DNA of 33,199 bases from Nostoc sp. LEGE 12450 (GCF_015206895.1 NZ_JADEXU010000084.1:1-33199), one strand, 5' to 3'. Counted from the first letter of the stretch, positions 13,548-23,006 are shown. The notes: generated from the sequence alone by a model not told the origin. Translations and numbers: made by a program.

Positions 13548-16500
13548 ATGTTCCAAAGTACGGAAATCATGCTGGGACTCTACAAACCACTATTGTGGTT
13601 AGCACAGGTTCCAGTAGATCCCTCAAACGTCACGCCAGCACAGGCATCGGTTCTGACTTCCGGGCCGCGCTTTTTTGTGGCCTTAATCTCCGGCGTGATC
13701 CTAGCCTTTGCTTTCCAATTAGTTCTAACTAATCTTTCCCTTGCAGCCGGTATTTCCTATCTGGGGCACTCATCTGACTCGGATTCAGATTCTGGGGAAG
13801 TCGGAAGTTTGGGCGGCAGCATTCGCAAAATCGGCACAGCAGTAGGGATTTGGACGTTAGTCACTGTAACGATCGCTCTATTAATTGCCTGTTTCCTGGC
13901 AGTAAAATTGAGCCTCATAATCTTAGATCCAGGCTTAGGAGCAATTCTCGGTTTGGTAATTTGGGGTGCTTACTTTTTACTCCTCGTTTGGGTAAGTTCC
14001 ACTACTGTCGGTTCCTTAATTGGCTCAGTCGTAAATACGGCAACTTCCGGTTTTCAGGCGATTATGGGTACAGCTACAGCCGCACTAGGCGCGAAAGCTG
14101 TCAATAATCAAGTTGTAGCAACAGCTGAAGCCGCCGCCGCCGCCGTCCGCCGAGAACTAGGAAGCGGCATCGACCCTGGAAGTATTCGGGAGAACATAGA
14201 AGATTATTTAGATAAGTTGCGTCCACCAGAGTTGGATGTGTCGAAAATTCGGAGTGATTTTGAAAATTTACTCAACGATCCCCAATTAAAAGCGATCGCC
14301 GGGACTCCAGATATTCGCAACATCGACCGCCAAAAGTTTATCGAATTAGTCAGCAGCCGTACCGACCTTTCTAAAAAAGACGTTACCCGCATTGCTGATA
14401 CTTTATATAAGGTTTGGCAACAGGTAGTAAGTCAGCATTCACCCACCGAAGACCGGATGGGTGAGTTAATGGATTATCTGAAATCACTTCCAGCAGGACA
14501 AAGTAAGACAGATGAACTCAACGCCAAGCTGGATCGATTAGTTGCAGAAACACGTGGTTCCAAGGAAGCTGACCAAAAGGCATCTACTACTGGGCCAATT
14601 CAAAGTACAATCCAGCAAGGACTATCCGCCTTAACGGGCATTGTGTTGGGACGGGCAGATTTATCTGATTTGGATGTGGAAAAAATCTTGGGTAGCCTTA
14701 CCACAGCCAAAGAAAAAGTCACTCAACAAGCAGATAAGCTAGGTTTGCCAACACCATCACAACCCTATAGCCCCATTCGATCTGATATCGAAAATTATCT
14801 GTACAACACTTATGCTTGGCAACTAAGCCCAGAAAAAATTGCCCAAGAATTTCGTGATGTCATTTACGACCCAGCAGCCGATCCTGGAATAGTCCGCAGA
14901 GAACTAGAAAGATTATCACGTAACGATTTCGTCAAAATTCTCCAACAACGAGGACTACTTACCCAAAGCCAAATTCAGCGCATTGCAGATCGGCTAGAAG
15001 TTGTCCGCAAAGATGTGCTGGTGACAGTTACAGGTATCGAAGAAAGAGAAATAGTCCAAGACTTGCAACGCGCAGTAGAAAGTTATCTGCTTGTTACCCC
15101 AAAAACAGATTTGACACCTGAAGGCATTGAGCAGAATTTTAAACCACTGTTGCAAGACCCAGATGCAGATTATGAAACCCTGACATTACGACTGGCGCAC
15201 ATTGAACGTCAAGAAATCCGGGAGATATTGCTAGAACGGAATGATATCCAGCTATATGAAGTAGACAGCATTCTGGATGAATTGGAAAAACAACGCGATC
15301 GCGTCTTGATAGAATCCAAAGGATTAGCTGAACAGGCACAATATCAAGCAGAAACCCTGTGGCTGAATGTAGAATCATATCTGCGTAACACCGGGAAATC
15401 AGAATTGAATCCTGATGCTATCCGCGCGGAGTTCAAAAAGCTATTAGAAGATCCCCAAGCTGGAATTAGCTCAATTCGGGCGCGGTTGTCTCGCTTTGAC
15501 CGCGATACCTTGGTACAACTGTTGAGTCAGCGCCAAGATTTGAGTGAAGATCAAGTTAATCAAATCATCAATGCGGCTGAAGAGTCGTGGCATAACATTC
15601 GCCACACACCCCAAGCTGTAGTGGATAAAGCCAAAGAGCAATACGACTCTGTTACCACCACGATCGCAGATTATCTGCGGAATACTGGTAAACAAGAACT
15701 GAATCCTGAAGGTATTCAGCGAGATTTGAGCAAATTGTTTGAAAATCCCAAAGAGGGAGCCAGCGCACTGCGCCGTCGATTGTCCCAGTTAGACCGAGAT
15801 ACACTCGTGAAGTTGCTCAGTCAACGTCAAGATTTGAGCGAACAACAAGTCAATGAAATCATTGATTCCACCCAAACTTCGATTCGTAATTTTATACGTG
15901 CGCCTCGTCGTTTAGCTACTCGTACACAGCAAAGAGCAGAAACATTTAAAGCTTATCTGGAAGAGTATCTGCGCCAAACTGGTAAAGAAGAACTCAATCC
16001 TGAAAGTATCAAACGCGACTTACAACTACTCTTGCACGATCCGCGAGTGGGGGTAGAAAGTTTTAGCGATCGCCTTTCCCATTTTGACCGTGATACCATC
16101 ATCGCCCTCCTGAAGATTCGGGAAGATATGTCTGATGAAGAAGCAGCGCGGATTGCCGATAACATGGTGTCCGTCAGGGATCAATTTGTAGAACAAGTGC
16201 GGAATATCCAACGAGGCATTCAAGATGCAATTGATGGGGTTTTTGCCCGCATCCGCAACTATCTTAACTCCCTGGATCGCCCGGAACTCAATTACGATAG
16301 CATCAAGGGCGATGTCCGCACATTTTTTGACGATCCTCAAGCGGGGTTTGATGCCCTGCGCGATCGCCTATCTTCTTTTGATCGTGAGACTTTAGTGGCA
16401 ATTATGAGTTCTCGTGAGGACATCTCTGAGGAAGATGCCAATCGGATCATCGACCAAATTGAACGGGCCCGCAACACAGTATTGCAACGTGCAGAACGCA

Positions 16501-16667
16501 TACAGCAAGAAGCCCAACGCCGCCTAGAACAGGTGAAGCATCAAGCACAGCGACAAGCTGAAGAAACCCGCAAAGCCGCAGCAACAGCAGCGTGGTGGCT
16601 GTTTGCCACAGCATCCGTCTCCGCCGTTTTCTCTGCATTAGGAGGAGCGCTGGCTGCAAGGCCGTAG
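13548..16667 (+). CDS. Large cyanobacterial membrane protein with about seven tandem helical repeats, function unknown
   Basis: A 1039-residue protein that I do not recognise. Membrane segments lie at about residues 41-70, 101-125 and 130-158, with an acidic-serine loop (SSDSDSDSGE) near 75-84, and one more at about 1013-1036, preceded by a Gln/Arg/Glu-rich coiled coil (970-1010). Between them are about seven copies of an 80-residue unit at roughly 213-292, 413-490, 507-588, 606-683, 702-780, 800-880 and 898-975, plus a degenerate piece near 357-390. The unit reads approximately YLRNTGKxELNP..I..dL..LL.DP, then LRxRLSxxDRDTLVxLLSQR.DLSExQVNxII. An Ala-rich stretch occurs near 190-200. The ATG has AGAAGGA upstream and a terminator follows. 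A structural, scaffold or envelope role is a guess from architecture only. Confidence 0.8.
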   Translation: MFQSTEIMLGLYKPLLWLAQVPVDPSNVTPAQASVLTSGPRFFVALISGVILAFAFQLVLTNLSLAAGISYLGHSSDSDSDSGEVGSLGGSIRKIGTAVGIWTLVTVTIALLIACFLAVKLSLIILDPGLGAILGLVIWGAYFLLLVWVSSTTVGSLIGSVVNTATSGFQAIMGTATAALGAKAVNNQVVATAEAAAAAVRRELGSGIDPGSIRENIEDYLDKLRPPELDVSKIRSDFENLLNDPQLKAIAGTPDIRNIDRQKFIELVSSRTDLSKKDVTRIADTLYKVWQQVVSQHSPTEDRMGELMDYLKSLPAGQSKTDELNAKLDRLVAETRGSKEADQKASTTGPIQSTIQQGLSALTGIVLGRADLSDLDVEKILGSLTTAKEKVTQQADKLGLPTPSQPYSPIRSDIENYLYNTYAWQLSPEKIAQEFRDVIYDPAADPGIVRRELERLSRNDFVKILQQRGLLTQSQIQRIADRLEVVRKDVLVTVTGIEEREIVQDLQRAVESYLLVTPKTDLTPEGIEQNFKPLLQDPDADYETLTLRLAHIERQEIREILLERNDIQLYEVDSILDELEKQRDRVLIESKGLAEQAQYQAETLWLNVESYLRNTGKSELNPDAIRAEFKKLLEDPQAGISSIRARLSRFDRDTLVQLLSQRQDLSEDQVNQIINAAEESWHNIRHTPQAVVDKAKEQYDSVTTTIADYLRNTGKQELNPEGIQRDLSKLFENPKEGASALRRRLSQLDRDTLVKLLSQRQDLSEQQVNEIIDSTQTSIRNFIRAPRRLATRTQQRAETFKAYLEEYLRQTGKEELNPESIKRDLQLLLHDPRVGVESFSDRLSHFDRDTIIALLKIREDMSDEEAARIADNMVSVRDQFVEQVRNIQRGIQDAIDGVFARIRNYLNSLDRPELNYDSIKGDVRTFFDDPQAGFDALRDRLSSFDRETLVAIMSSREDISEEDANRIIDQIERARNTVLQRAERIQQEAQRRLEQVKHQAQRQAEETRKAAATAAWWLFATASVSAVFSALGGALAARP

Positions 16668-16694
16668 TTTAACAAGTTGTCTCCGCTCACATTT

Positions 16695-16720
16695 AAGCCT
16701 CCCATTATCGGGAGGCTTTT
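16695..16720 (+). terminator. Intrinsic terminator
   Basis: AGCCTCCC and GGGAGGCT (16696-16703, 16710-16717) form an 8-bp stem with a 6-nt loop, followed by TTTT, 28 bp after the stop of the repeat membrane protein. Confidence 0.9.
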
Positions 16721-16753
16721 CTATGTTTCATTTGTCACTTGTCATTTGTCCTT

Positions 16754-16771
16754 CAATACAGTTCAGTTAAG
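16754..16771. repeat. Solo terminal repeat related to the MITE at 12249
   Basis: CAATACAGTTCAGTTAAG matches the left end of the 12249 MITE at 16 of 18 positions, but no matching right end is seen nearby, so it is a truncated copy. Confidence 0.5.
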
Positions 16772-16805
16772 GCTAAAACTCTTTGCCAAAGTCAATTTTT
16801 TTAAC

Positions 16806-16835
16806 GTAGACGCGGAGCGGCTTACCGCAGGCTAC
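16806..16835. repeat. Dispersed palindromic repeat
   Basis: GTAGACGCGGAGCGGCTTAC followed by CGCAGGCTAC: the GTAG/CTAC ends pair, and the block has the look of a frequent Nostoc intergenic repeat. Confidence 0.5.
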
Positions 16836-16892
16836 TGCAAAGAGAACAAAGAAATACTTAACCCAAGCGTATTGCTTATCCTTTCTTAAAAA

Positions 16893-16934
16893 CCAATGAC
16901 AAATGACCAATGACCAATGACCAATGACCAATGA
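16893..16934. repeat. Heptameric short tandem repeat (CCAATGA)6
   Basis: Six units of CCAATGA (second unit with one base changed) lie just downstream of the dienelactone hydrolase gene on its 3' side. These are the short tandemly repeated repetitive sequences typical of heterocystous cyanobacteria. Related TCATTTG/TCACTTG units in the opposite sense lie at about 16731-16751. Confidence 0.85.
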
Positions 16935-16943
16935 CAAAAAAGG

Positions 16944-17780
16944 TTAAGAAACGCCATACTTCTTAAACCAAGCCAAAAGACGTTTCCAACCGTCCTTAGC
17001 ATCTTTCTCGCGGTAGGAGGGGCGATAATCGGCAAAAAAAGCGTGGGGTGCGTCGGGGTAGACGATGATTTCAGATTTGCTGCTACTAGACTTTAAGCGA
17101 TCGCGCATCTGTTCTACTGTATCAAGGGGAATACCCGTATCTTTGCCACCGTAAAGTCCGAGAATGGGGACTGTCAGTTTTGATGCAATATCAATTGGAT
17201 ACTTGGGCTGGAGTTCGGTAGCATCGCCCACGAGTCGCCCATACCATGCTACACCTGCCTTTACCTTGGGATTGTGTGCCGCATACAACCAGGTAATGCG
17301 GCCACCCCAGCAGAAGCCTGTAATCGCCAATTTATTGGCATTGCCTTTAGCTGATTTCACAGCCCATTTTACAGTGGCATCGAGATCGGATAACACTTGG
17401 GCATCTGGTACTTTGGCAACAATTGGGCGAATTTCGTCTATACTGCTTAACTTAGTGACATCGCCTTGACGGATAAATAATTCCGGTGCGATCGCTAAGT
17501 ATCCCAACTGAGCAAAACGACGAGTAACATCTTGAATATGCTCGTGTACGCCAAAGATTTCTTGAATTACCAAGACAATTGGGAAATTTTCACCAGTGGC
17601 GGGTGCTGCTCTGTAGGCAGGAATTTCGCCATCTTTGACGGGAATTTTCACTGCACCAGCTACCAACCCCTTAGCATCGGTAGCGGTGACTTGAGCAGAA
17701 ATGGGTTGCACTGCCAAGGCAAAACCCGTCGCCAAGGTGCTTGTTGCGATAAATTTGCGGCGTGTTATTTCTTTCATCAT
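16944..17780 (-). CDS. Dienelactone hydrolase family protein, Tat-exported
   Basis: A 278-residue alpha/beta hydrolase. The N-terminus is a twin-arginine signal (MMKEITRRKFIATSTLATGF, likely cleaved after SAQ near residue 30), so the enzyme acts in the periplasm or lumen. The dienelactone-hydrolase triad is visible: nucleophile Cys in ITGFCWGGR, Asp in YGGKDTGIP, and His in DAPHAFFADYRP. Family members hydrolyse dienelactones or other small esters, and the natural substrate here is unknown. The length fits the family plus signal peptide. The start is the first of two adjacent ATGs, with AGGG upstream. It is followed by the CCAATGA repeats, with no operon partner. Confidence 0.9.
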   Translation of the reverse strand: MMKEITRRKFIATSTLATGFALAVQPISAQVTATDAKGLVAGAVKIPVKDGEIPAYRAAPATGENFPIVLVIQEIFGVHEHIQDVTRRFAQLGYLAIAPELFIRQGDVTKLSSIDEIRPIVAKVPDAQVLSDLDATVKWAVKSAKGNANKLAITGFCWGGRITWLYAAHNPKVKAGVAWYGRLVGDATELQPKYPIDIASKLTVPILGLYGGKDTGIPLDTVEQMRDRLKSSSSKSEIIVYPDAPHAFFADYRPSYREKDAKDGWKRLLAWFKKYGVS

Positions 17781-18267
17781 CTCTACCCTAAATTGGCGGA
17801 AACTTTATTGTTGGTTATCAGTACAGTAGTACGACAACAAATATTACAATTTATGAATCAGTTTACCGTAATATTTTAGATTCGTTTGCTGTCCAAATGT
17901 TTCTTCTATGTGGCTTTGGTCAGAGAAAAGCCGCCTGTACTGGCAAAGAATAAGCCACGGGACTAAACAATTTTTGGTACTGAGTCACCTTCTGACTGGG
18001 TTTCCCTATCTCAAATGCGCGGAAGGGTAGGTGTACAAATTCTATAGTTCCCAAAAAGTGCTTATATTCCAGATACAGTAAGGCTTTCAACCCATTACTC
18101 GCCTAATCATAATCCGCGCAATCTCTGAAATACTTACCAAAAGACGATTTCAGCCTTTAAATTTTTCTGGCACTCTTTCCAAACAAATTCTGTAATGCTA
18201 TGATTGCCCTTAAATCGCGCAACCGCACCTTGAAAATTAAATACAGCTTGGGTTTCAGGCTCCCGCT
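17781..18267 (+). promoter_or_regulatory. Putative CRISPR leader region
   Basis: This non-coding stretch lies upstream of the first repeat, and the degenerate repeat at the other end of the array places the leader on this side. The part next to the array (about 18150-18267) is A+T-rich apart from a short CGCGCAACCGCACC stretch and ends GGTTTCAGGCTCCCGCT directly against repeat 1. The promoter of the minus-strand hydrolase must lie in its left part. No gene is supported. Confidence 0.6.
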
Positions 18268-20378
18268 ATTGCAATTCATCAAAATCCCTATTAGGGATTG
18301 AAACAGAAACAGACCTTTTCCTATAGGTCGGATTGTACATTGCAATTCATCAAAATCCCTATTAGGGATTGAAACAAACTACCACCTATTAAAGCAACAG
18401 TCTCAGCAGGATTGCAATTCATCAAAATCCCTATTAGGGATTGAAACAGAAAACAATAAATTAGCTCTTCCCGAATCTTCTGAGATTGCAATTCATCAAA
18501 ATCCCTATTAGGGATTGAAACTTCTAATTTATTAAACGCAACGATGACAATAGAAGATTGCAATTCATCAAAATCCCTATTAGGGATTGAAACGGAACCT
18601 CAGCCCTACCACTAAAAACAATTGGTAAGGATTGCAATTCATCAAAATCCCTATTAGGGATTGAAACAAAGTTGGCGATACACTATATGCCGGAATTGCA
18701 GATTGCAATTCATCAAAATCCCTATTAGGGATTGAAACTGAATTTGGAAATTGTTTTAATAAATTCAATACTATTGCAATTCATCAAAATCCCTATTAGG
18801 GATTGAAACATTGCTCAAAACCACCAACAAATTGATAGTGCAAATTGCAATTCATCAAAATCCCTATTAGGGATTGAAACAACGAGCTTGCAAGGGCGCA
18901 CCACCAGCAAAAGATTGCAATTCATCAAAATCCCTATTAGGGATTGAAACTTCTCTAGTTGAACTCTTGTGATCAACTTCGTTGTATTGCAATTCATCAA
19001 AATCCCTATTAGGGATTGAAACCTCTCTGGTTTGACTGTCAGCGTCACGGCTGGAATTGCAATTCATCAAAATCCCTATTAGGGATTGAAACGTTAAACT
19101 TGCTAACTTCTTAGCTTTCTTCTCAGCATTGCAATTCATCAAAATCCCTATTAGGGATTGAAACTATTATTCTGGATATGTAGAAGCTGGCACTAAGATT
19201 GCAATTCATCAAAATCCCTATTAGGGATTGAAACACAGCGAAAGCAACGAATGCTGTGACGGAAGCAGCATTGCAATTCATCAAAATCCCTATTAGGGAT
19301 TGAAACATTTGCATAAACATTGTACGTTATTGCCAGAAAAATTGCAATTCATCAAAATCCCTATTAGGGATTGAAACAAATCGAAATCAACAAAAGCAAT
19401 TAGGAAGAGGAAATTGCAATTCATCAAAATCCCTATTAGGGATTGAAACAACTCCTGATTCAGATTCAAGGTAAGCCAAGACTATTGCAATTCATCAAAA
19501 TCCCTATTAGGGATTGAAACTCGTAATATTGCTGTACTTCTGATAAGTTACCTACAAAATTGCAATTCATCAAAATCCCTATTAGGGATTGAAACACTTG
19601 GGAAAGGTGCTGAGGATGCTGTAAAAGCAATTGCAATTCATCAAAATCCCTATTAGGGATTGAAACCCTGCAACAGTAGCGGCTTCATATTGGAGAACTG
19701 ATTGCAATTCATCAAAATCCCTATTAGGGATTGAAACAACGAACCAAAGATTAGCAGAAAACTGGGGGCATTATTGCAATTCATCAAAATCCCTATTAGG
19801 GATTGAAACAAGTACAAACGTGGCTTCATACGCCGCATCCTGGATTGCAATTCATCAAAATCCCTATTAGGGATTGAAACGATTAATTGATAGCCCAGTA
19901 AAAGCACAAATAACCGAATTGCAATTCATCAAAATCCCTATTAGGGATTGAAACACAAGAATTAGGGATGCTGGATGAAGAGTCTGAAATTGCAATTCAT
20001 CAAAATCCCTATTAGGGATTGAAACATATGCAGCCTGGAAGGATGAAGGGCATTCAAATTGCAATTCATCAAAATCCCTATTAGGGATTGAAACAGAAGC
20101 CGCCAGGTTAAAAGGACTGTGCTATTACATTGCAATTCATCAAAATCCCTATTAGGGATTGAAACTACTCGTGATGGACGTTCGAAGATTCTCCAAGCTG
20201 GATTGCAATTCATCAAAATCCCTATTAGGGATTGAAACTGACTGTGCGCTAGCTGTTCCTGATGAATGGAAATTGCAATTCATCAAAATCCCTATTAGGG
20301 ATTGAAACAGCGATGAGGAATTTGATACTATCTTTGCCAGAATTGCAATTTATCAAAATTCCTATTAGTAAAAACTAA
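18268..20378 (+). CRISPR. CRISPR array, 29 intact repeats plus one degenerate terminal repeat, 29 spacers
   Basis: The repeat is 37 bp, starting ATTGCAATTCATCAAAATCC and ending CTATTAGGGATTGAAAC. Repeats 1-29 (18268-18304 to 20272-20308) appear identical. AATCCC and GGGATT form a 6-bp hairpin, and the repeat ends ATTGAAAC, the 8-nt 5' crRNA handle common in cyanobacterial type I-D/III systems, so transcription is left to right. Spacer lengths in order are 34,35,37,35,37,34,34,34,33,35,33,35,33,35,34,35,34,38,34,34,35,34,37,34,32,34,36,33,33. No two spacers look alike. No cas gene is in the window, so processing must be supplied from elsewhere. Confidence 0.98.
20342..20378 (+). repeat. Degenerate terminal CRISPR repeat
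   Basis: ATTGCAATTTATCAAAATTC then CTATTAG matches the repeat with two C-to-T changes over 27 bp. Its last 10 bp have diverged, losing the GGGATTGAAAC end. Terminal repeats decay at the leader-distal end, which fixes the array orientation. Confidence 0.85.
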
Positions 20379-20409
20379 AAGTGGTGTAGTAGCGCAGCAA
20401 GCTTAATTT

Positions 20410-20437
20410 GTTGGGTTTCGCTATTGCTCAATCCAAC
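20410..20437. repeat. Dispersed inverted repeat
   Basis: GTTGGGTT (20410-20417) and AATCCAAC (20430-20437) form a hairpin with one wobble pair. It has the form of a common cyanobacterial intergenic element. Confidence 0.5.
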
Positions 20438-20537
20438 CTACTATTTTTCTTAACTTAAGCATATTGATTGATAGTGCGATCGCTAATCTTGTAGAGTGAG
20501 TGGGCACTAGAAAGCATCGACTTGCAAAAGTCAATTT

Positions 20538-20590
20538 TCTAAAAATAAAAACACAGATGAACACTGATAATTTATCTGTATCCATCTGTG
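20538..20590 (-). terminator. Intrinsic terminator for the PhoD gene
   Basis: Read on the minus strand, CACAGATG (20590-20583) and CATCTGTG (20559-20552) form a stem that is followed by TTTTTATTTTT, about 35 bp after the phosphatase stop codon. Confidence 0.75.
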
Positions 20591-20623
20591 ATTATGTGGT
20601 GTCAATACCTGGGAATTAAACCA

Positions 20624-22213
20624 TTAGACTTGTTGTATTTCTGGACGACCATCTTCAACCACAAATGAAGCCCGCTTACTAATCGTGCCAAATGGGGTTG
20701 TGACATTTGACATAACCAAATAGTCTGTCTTCCAGTTTGTGGGAGTCAGAGAACAACGAACATAACCCCGTTGATTATTGAAAAACTTAATGTGTGGGTT
20801 ATCGGGTAAATAAGCTTCAACTGCGGGGGTGCTGTCTGAGCCATCACCACCGGAGCTAATTGAAGAACAGACGAATTCACTGCCAATTGTAGCGGATTGT
20901 GGATTATCAAAGTTAGCTTTGAGATTCATCGCCCAGTGGGAATGCACATCGCCTGCTAAGGATACTGGATTGGAGGGCTGGCGCTGTCCGAGGAAAGCCA
21001 TGAGGCGATCGCGCGAAGCCACATAACCATCCCATTTATCCATGCTGTAAGTTCCGCCTTCTCCTGGTTTCATGTCTCGTTGAGCAATCGGAACCTGCTG
21101 TGCCAAAACATTCCACTTCGACCGTGAGCTATTTAAACCATCGAATAACCAAGTCTCCTGTGCTTTACCGGTAATGGTTGCATTCGGATCTAAATTCTCT
21201 GGGCAACGTTCTTTAGTACCATCACCACAGGGCTGATCGGTGCGATATTGGCGGGTATCTAAAACATGGAAGGTGGCTAAATTACCAAAGGAAAGCCGAC
21301 GGTAAAGTTGCATATCAGAGCCAACGGGACGCGATAAGGGGCGCAGTGGCATGTGTTCGTAGTAAGCCTGATAAGCAATAGCCCGTCGTTGGAGGAAGAT
21401 TGCCCGATCCTGATCTGGTTCAGTATCAATTTCTGAAATATTGTTAGCGTAGTTGTTTTCTACTTCGTGGTCATCCCAGGTAACAATCCAAGGAAATGCT
21501 GCATGGGCTGCTTGCAGATTGGTATCAGTTTTATAAAGGGCGTGACGGTTGCGGTAATCTTCTAAGGTGAAAATTTCTGTACTATTGTGCTTTCTGGGAG
21601 TAGTGGTTGAGATTCCCCCTTCATAGATGTAATCACCAACATGCACTACTAAATCAAGGTCTTCCTGTGCTAGATATTTGTAGGCAGTATAGAATCCTTG
21701 CTGATAGTTTTGGCAGGAGACTAGACCAAAGTTAAATTTACTCAAGTAACTATTTGCTAAAGGTGCTGTCCGAGTGCGGCCAATAGGGCTAGCATCTTGA
21801 CCAACCAGAAACCGATACCAATACCAAGTATCAGATTGGAGTCCTTCTACCACAACTCGCACTGAGTGAGCTAGTTGTGGGGTTGCAAGTACCGTACCTC
21901 TAGAGACAATACGCCTCATATCAGGATCGGTTGCTACTTCCCAACGAATTGGCACATTCACAGGTGGCATTCCACCTCCCTCTAAGGGTTCAGGAGCCAG
22001 ACGAGTCCAAATCACTACGCTGGTAGGATAAGGTTCGCCCGATGCTACACCCAAGGTGAAAGGATAATTAGAAAATCTGCTTTTGGCGATCGCTGTTTGA
22101 TGAGAAAATTGATTAGCGATCGCTAAACCAGACAATGCTCCTGCCCCGATAATTAAGTTGCGTCGTTTCATTCGACTATGTAAGAACTGCTCAAAATTCC
22201 GGTAATCTACCAT
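20624..22213 (-). CDS. phoD: PhoD-type alkaline phosphatase/phosphodiesterase, Tat-exported
   Basis: A 529-residue periplasmic metallophosphoesterase of the PhoD family, which releases phosphate from phosphomono- and diesters using Fe3+ and Ca2+. The signal is twin-arginine type (MKRRNLIIGAGALSGLAIA, residues 15-33) after a 14-residue extension. Family landmarks are VSCQN (Cys167), HVGDYIYEGG (Asp194), TWDDHEVENNY (Asp247, Asp248, His249), and SLAGDVHSHW (Asp422, His424, His426). The ATG at 22213 has AGGAG six bases upstream, which favours it over the ATG at 22171. No clear triple Pho-box was seen upstream. A tiny reading frame with a good ribosome site lies in the leader (22239-22295). Phosphate-starvation control is expected from the family, not shown. 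Confidence 0.92.
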   Translation of the reverse strand: MVDYRNFEQFLHSRMKRRNLIIGAGALSGLAIANQFSHQTAIAKSRFSNYPFTLGVASGEPYPTSVVIWTRLAPEPLEGGGMPPVNVPIRWEVATDPDMRRIVSRGTVLATPQLAHSVRVVVEGLQSDTWYWYRFLVGQDASPIGRTRTAPLANSYLSKFNFGLVSCQNYQQGFYTAYKYLAQEDLDLVVHVGDYIYEGGISTTTPRKHNSTEIFTLEDYRNRHALYKTDTNLQAAHAAFPWIVTWDDHEVENNYANNISEIDTEPDQDRAIFLQRRAIAYQAYYEHMPLRPLSRPVGSDMQLYRRLSFGNLATFHVLDTRQYRTDQPCGDGTKERCPENLDPNATITGKAQETWLFDGLNSSRSKWNVLAQQVPIAQRDMKPGEGGTYSMDKWDGYVASRDRLMAFLGQRQPSNPVSLAGDVHSHWAMNLKANFDNPQSATIGSEFVCSSISSGGDGSDSTPAVEAYLPDNPHIKFFNNQRGYVRCSLTPTNWKTDYLVMSNVTTPFGTISKRASFVVEDGRPEIQQV

Positions 22214-22238
22214 TCTCTACTCCTGAGTAACAGGTAAG

Positions 22239-22295
22239 TTAAAGCACAGCAACAGCTAACACAAAGAAGGCAGGGTAATCGTAGGCAAATTTCAT
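22239..22295 (-). CDS. Possible 18-residue leader peptide upstream of phoD
   Basis: ATG at 22295, preceded by GGGAG at a 5-bp spacing, opens an 18-codon frame (MKFAYDYPAFFVLAVAVL) ending 26 bp before the phoD start. The peptide is hydrophobic after its first seven residues. It could be a translated upstream peptide that influences phoD, or a tiny membrane protein. Evidence is limited to the ribosome site and hydrophobicity. Confidence 0.35.
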   Translation of the reverse strand: MKFAYDYPAFFVLAVAVL

Positions 22296-22439
22296 AATTA
22301 CTCCCATTACCAAAATCAGGTTTTAATTCCCAATTTTTCCATTATTATCAATGTGTTAGATGTTATGTTGCTACAGAAAAGCCTACTAATAAAAGATTAA
22401 TTTCTGGCAAAGAAAGCATTAATATCAACTTAATGAAGG

Positions 22440-22991
22440 TTAGACTTTAACCTTTTTTATTGATGTTACTTTTCTCTTCATCATCAAGCCAAAGCTACAA
22501 GCAAAGAGAGCGCCAAATAAAGGTGTAGATTCAGGTACTTGTGTATACGAAACTCTACCTGATATGGGTTCAGCATCTGGAGCAGTTCTAGAGAAAATTG
22601 TAAAATCTTCACCGATGATTTCGTAACTGATAGAACTGCCAGGATTAGATTTATCGTTGAACAGATAATCTAATGCAAAAGATGTTTGTCCTGTTAAAGA
22701 TGTGGTTTGAAATACGATAGGGAAGTCTGGATAGTTGTTGTCATCTTGTTCTGTGTAGACGGTAGAATCACCATCAAATTGAAAAGAGAGTGACTGAATT
22801 GTAGCTTCGGGAGTGTAATCATTACTCAAAGTCGAGTCATCAAAACTAAAAAAGCCATTTCCCTTAGTTATAGGACTATCAACTGTGAAAGCGTAATTAA
22901 TAATTGCAGCAGATACAGATTTTGCATCTACAACAGCAAAACCTAGAGTTAGGCTAGCAGCAGCAATGGCTAATTTTGGAACTATTTTCAT
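22440..22991 (-). CDS. PEP-CTERM sorting domain protein
   Basis: A 183-residue secreted protein. A Sec signal peptide spans about residues 1-29 (MKIVPKLAIAAASLTLGFAV...SVSAA). The C-terminus VPESTPLFGALFACSFGLMM followed by KRK is a PEP-CTERM signal: a VPE motif, a hydrophobic helix and a basic end, recognised by exosortase. The body is Asp/Ser/Thr-rich beta-type sequence of unknown function. The ATG at 22991 is chosen because GAGG lies about 8 bp upstream; a GTG at 23006 and an ATG at 22997 are alternatives. It probably localises to the outer surface. No exosortase gene is in view. Confidence 0.8.
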   Translation of the reverse strand: MKIVPKLAIAAASLTLGFAVVDAKSVSAAIINYAFTVDSPITKGNGFFSFDDSTLSNDYTPEATIQSLSFQFDGDSTVYTEQDDNNYPDFPIVFQTTSLTGQTSFALDYLFNDKSNPGSSISYEIIGEDFTIFSRTAPDAEPISGRVSYTQVPESTPLFGALFACSFGLMMKRKVTSIKKVKV

Positions 22992-23006
22992 CTCCATATT
23001 CCTCAC

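Noticed and set aside
18157..20216. Several minus-strand reading frames across the CRISPR array, rich in FQSLIGILMNCN and VSIPNRDFDELQ
   Set aside because: They are translations of the 37-bp CRISPR repeat in different frames; the repeat length rotates the frame and no ribosome sites or conserved domains exist.
18268..20378. RNase III at 3776 as the processing enzyme of this CRISPR array
   Set aside because: The ATTGAAAC handle and hairpin repeat fit Cas6-type processing; no type II features (tracrRNA, Cas9) are visible.
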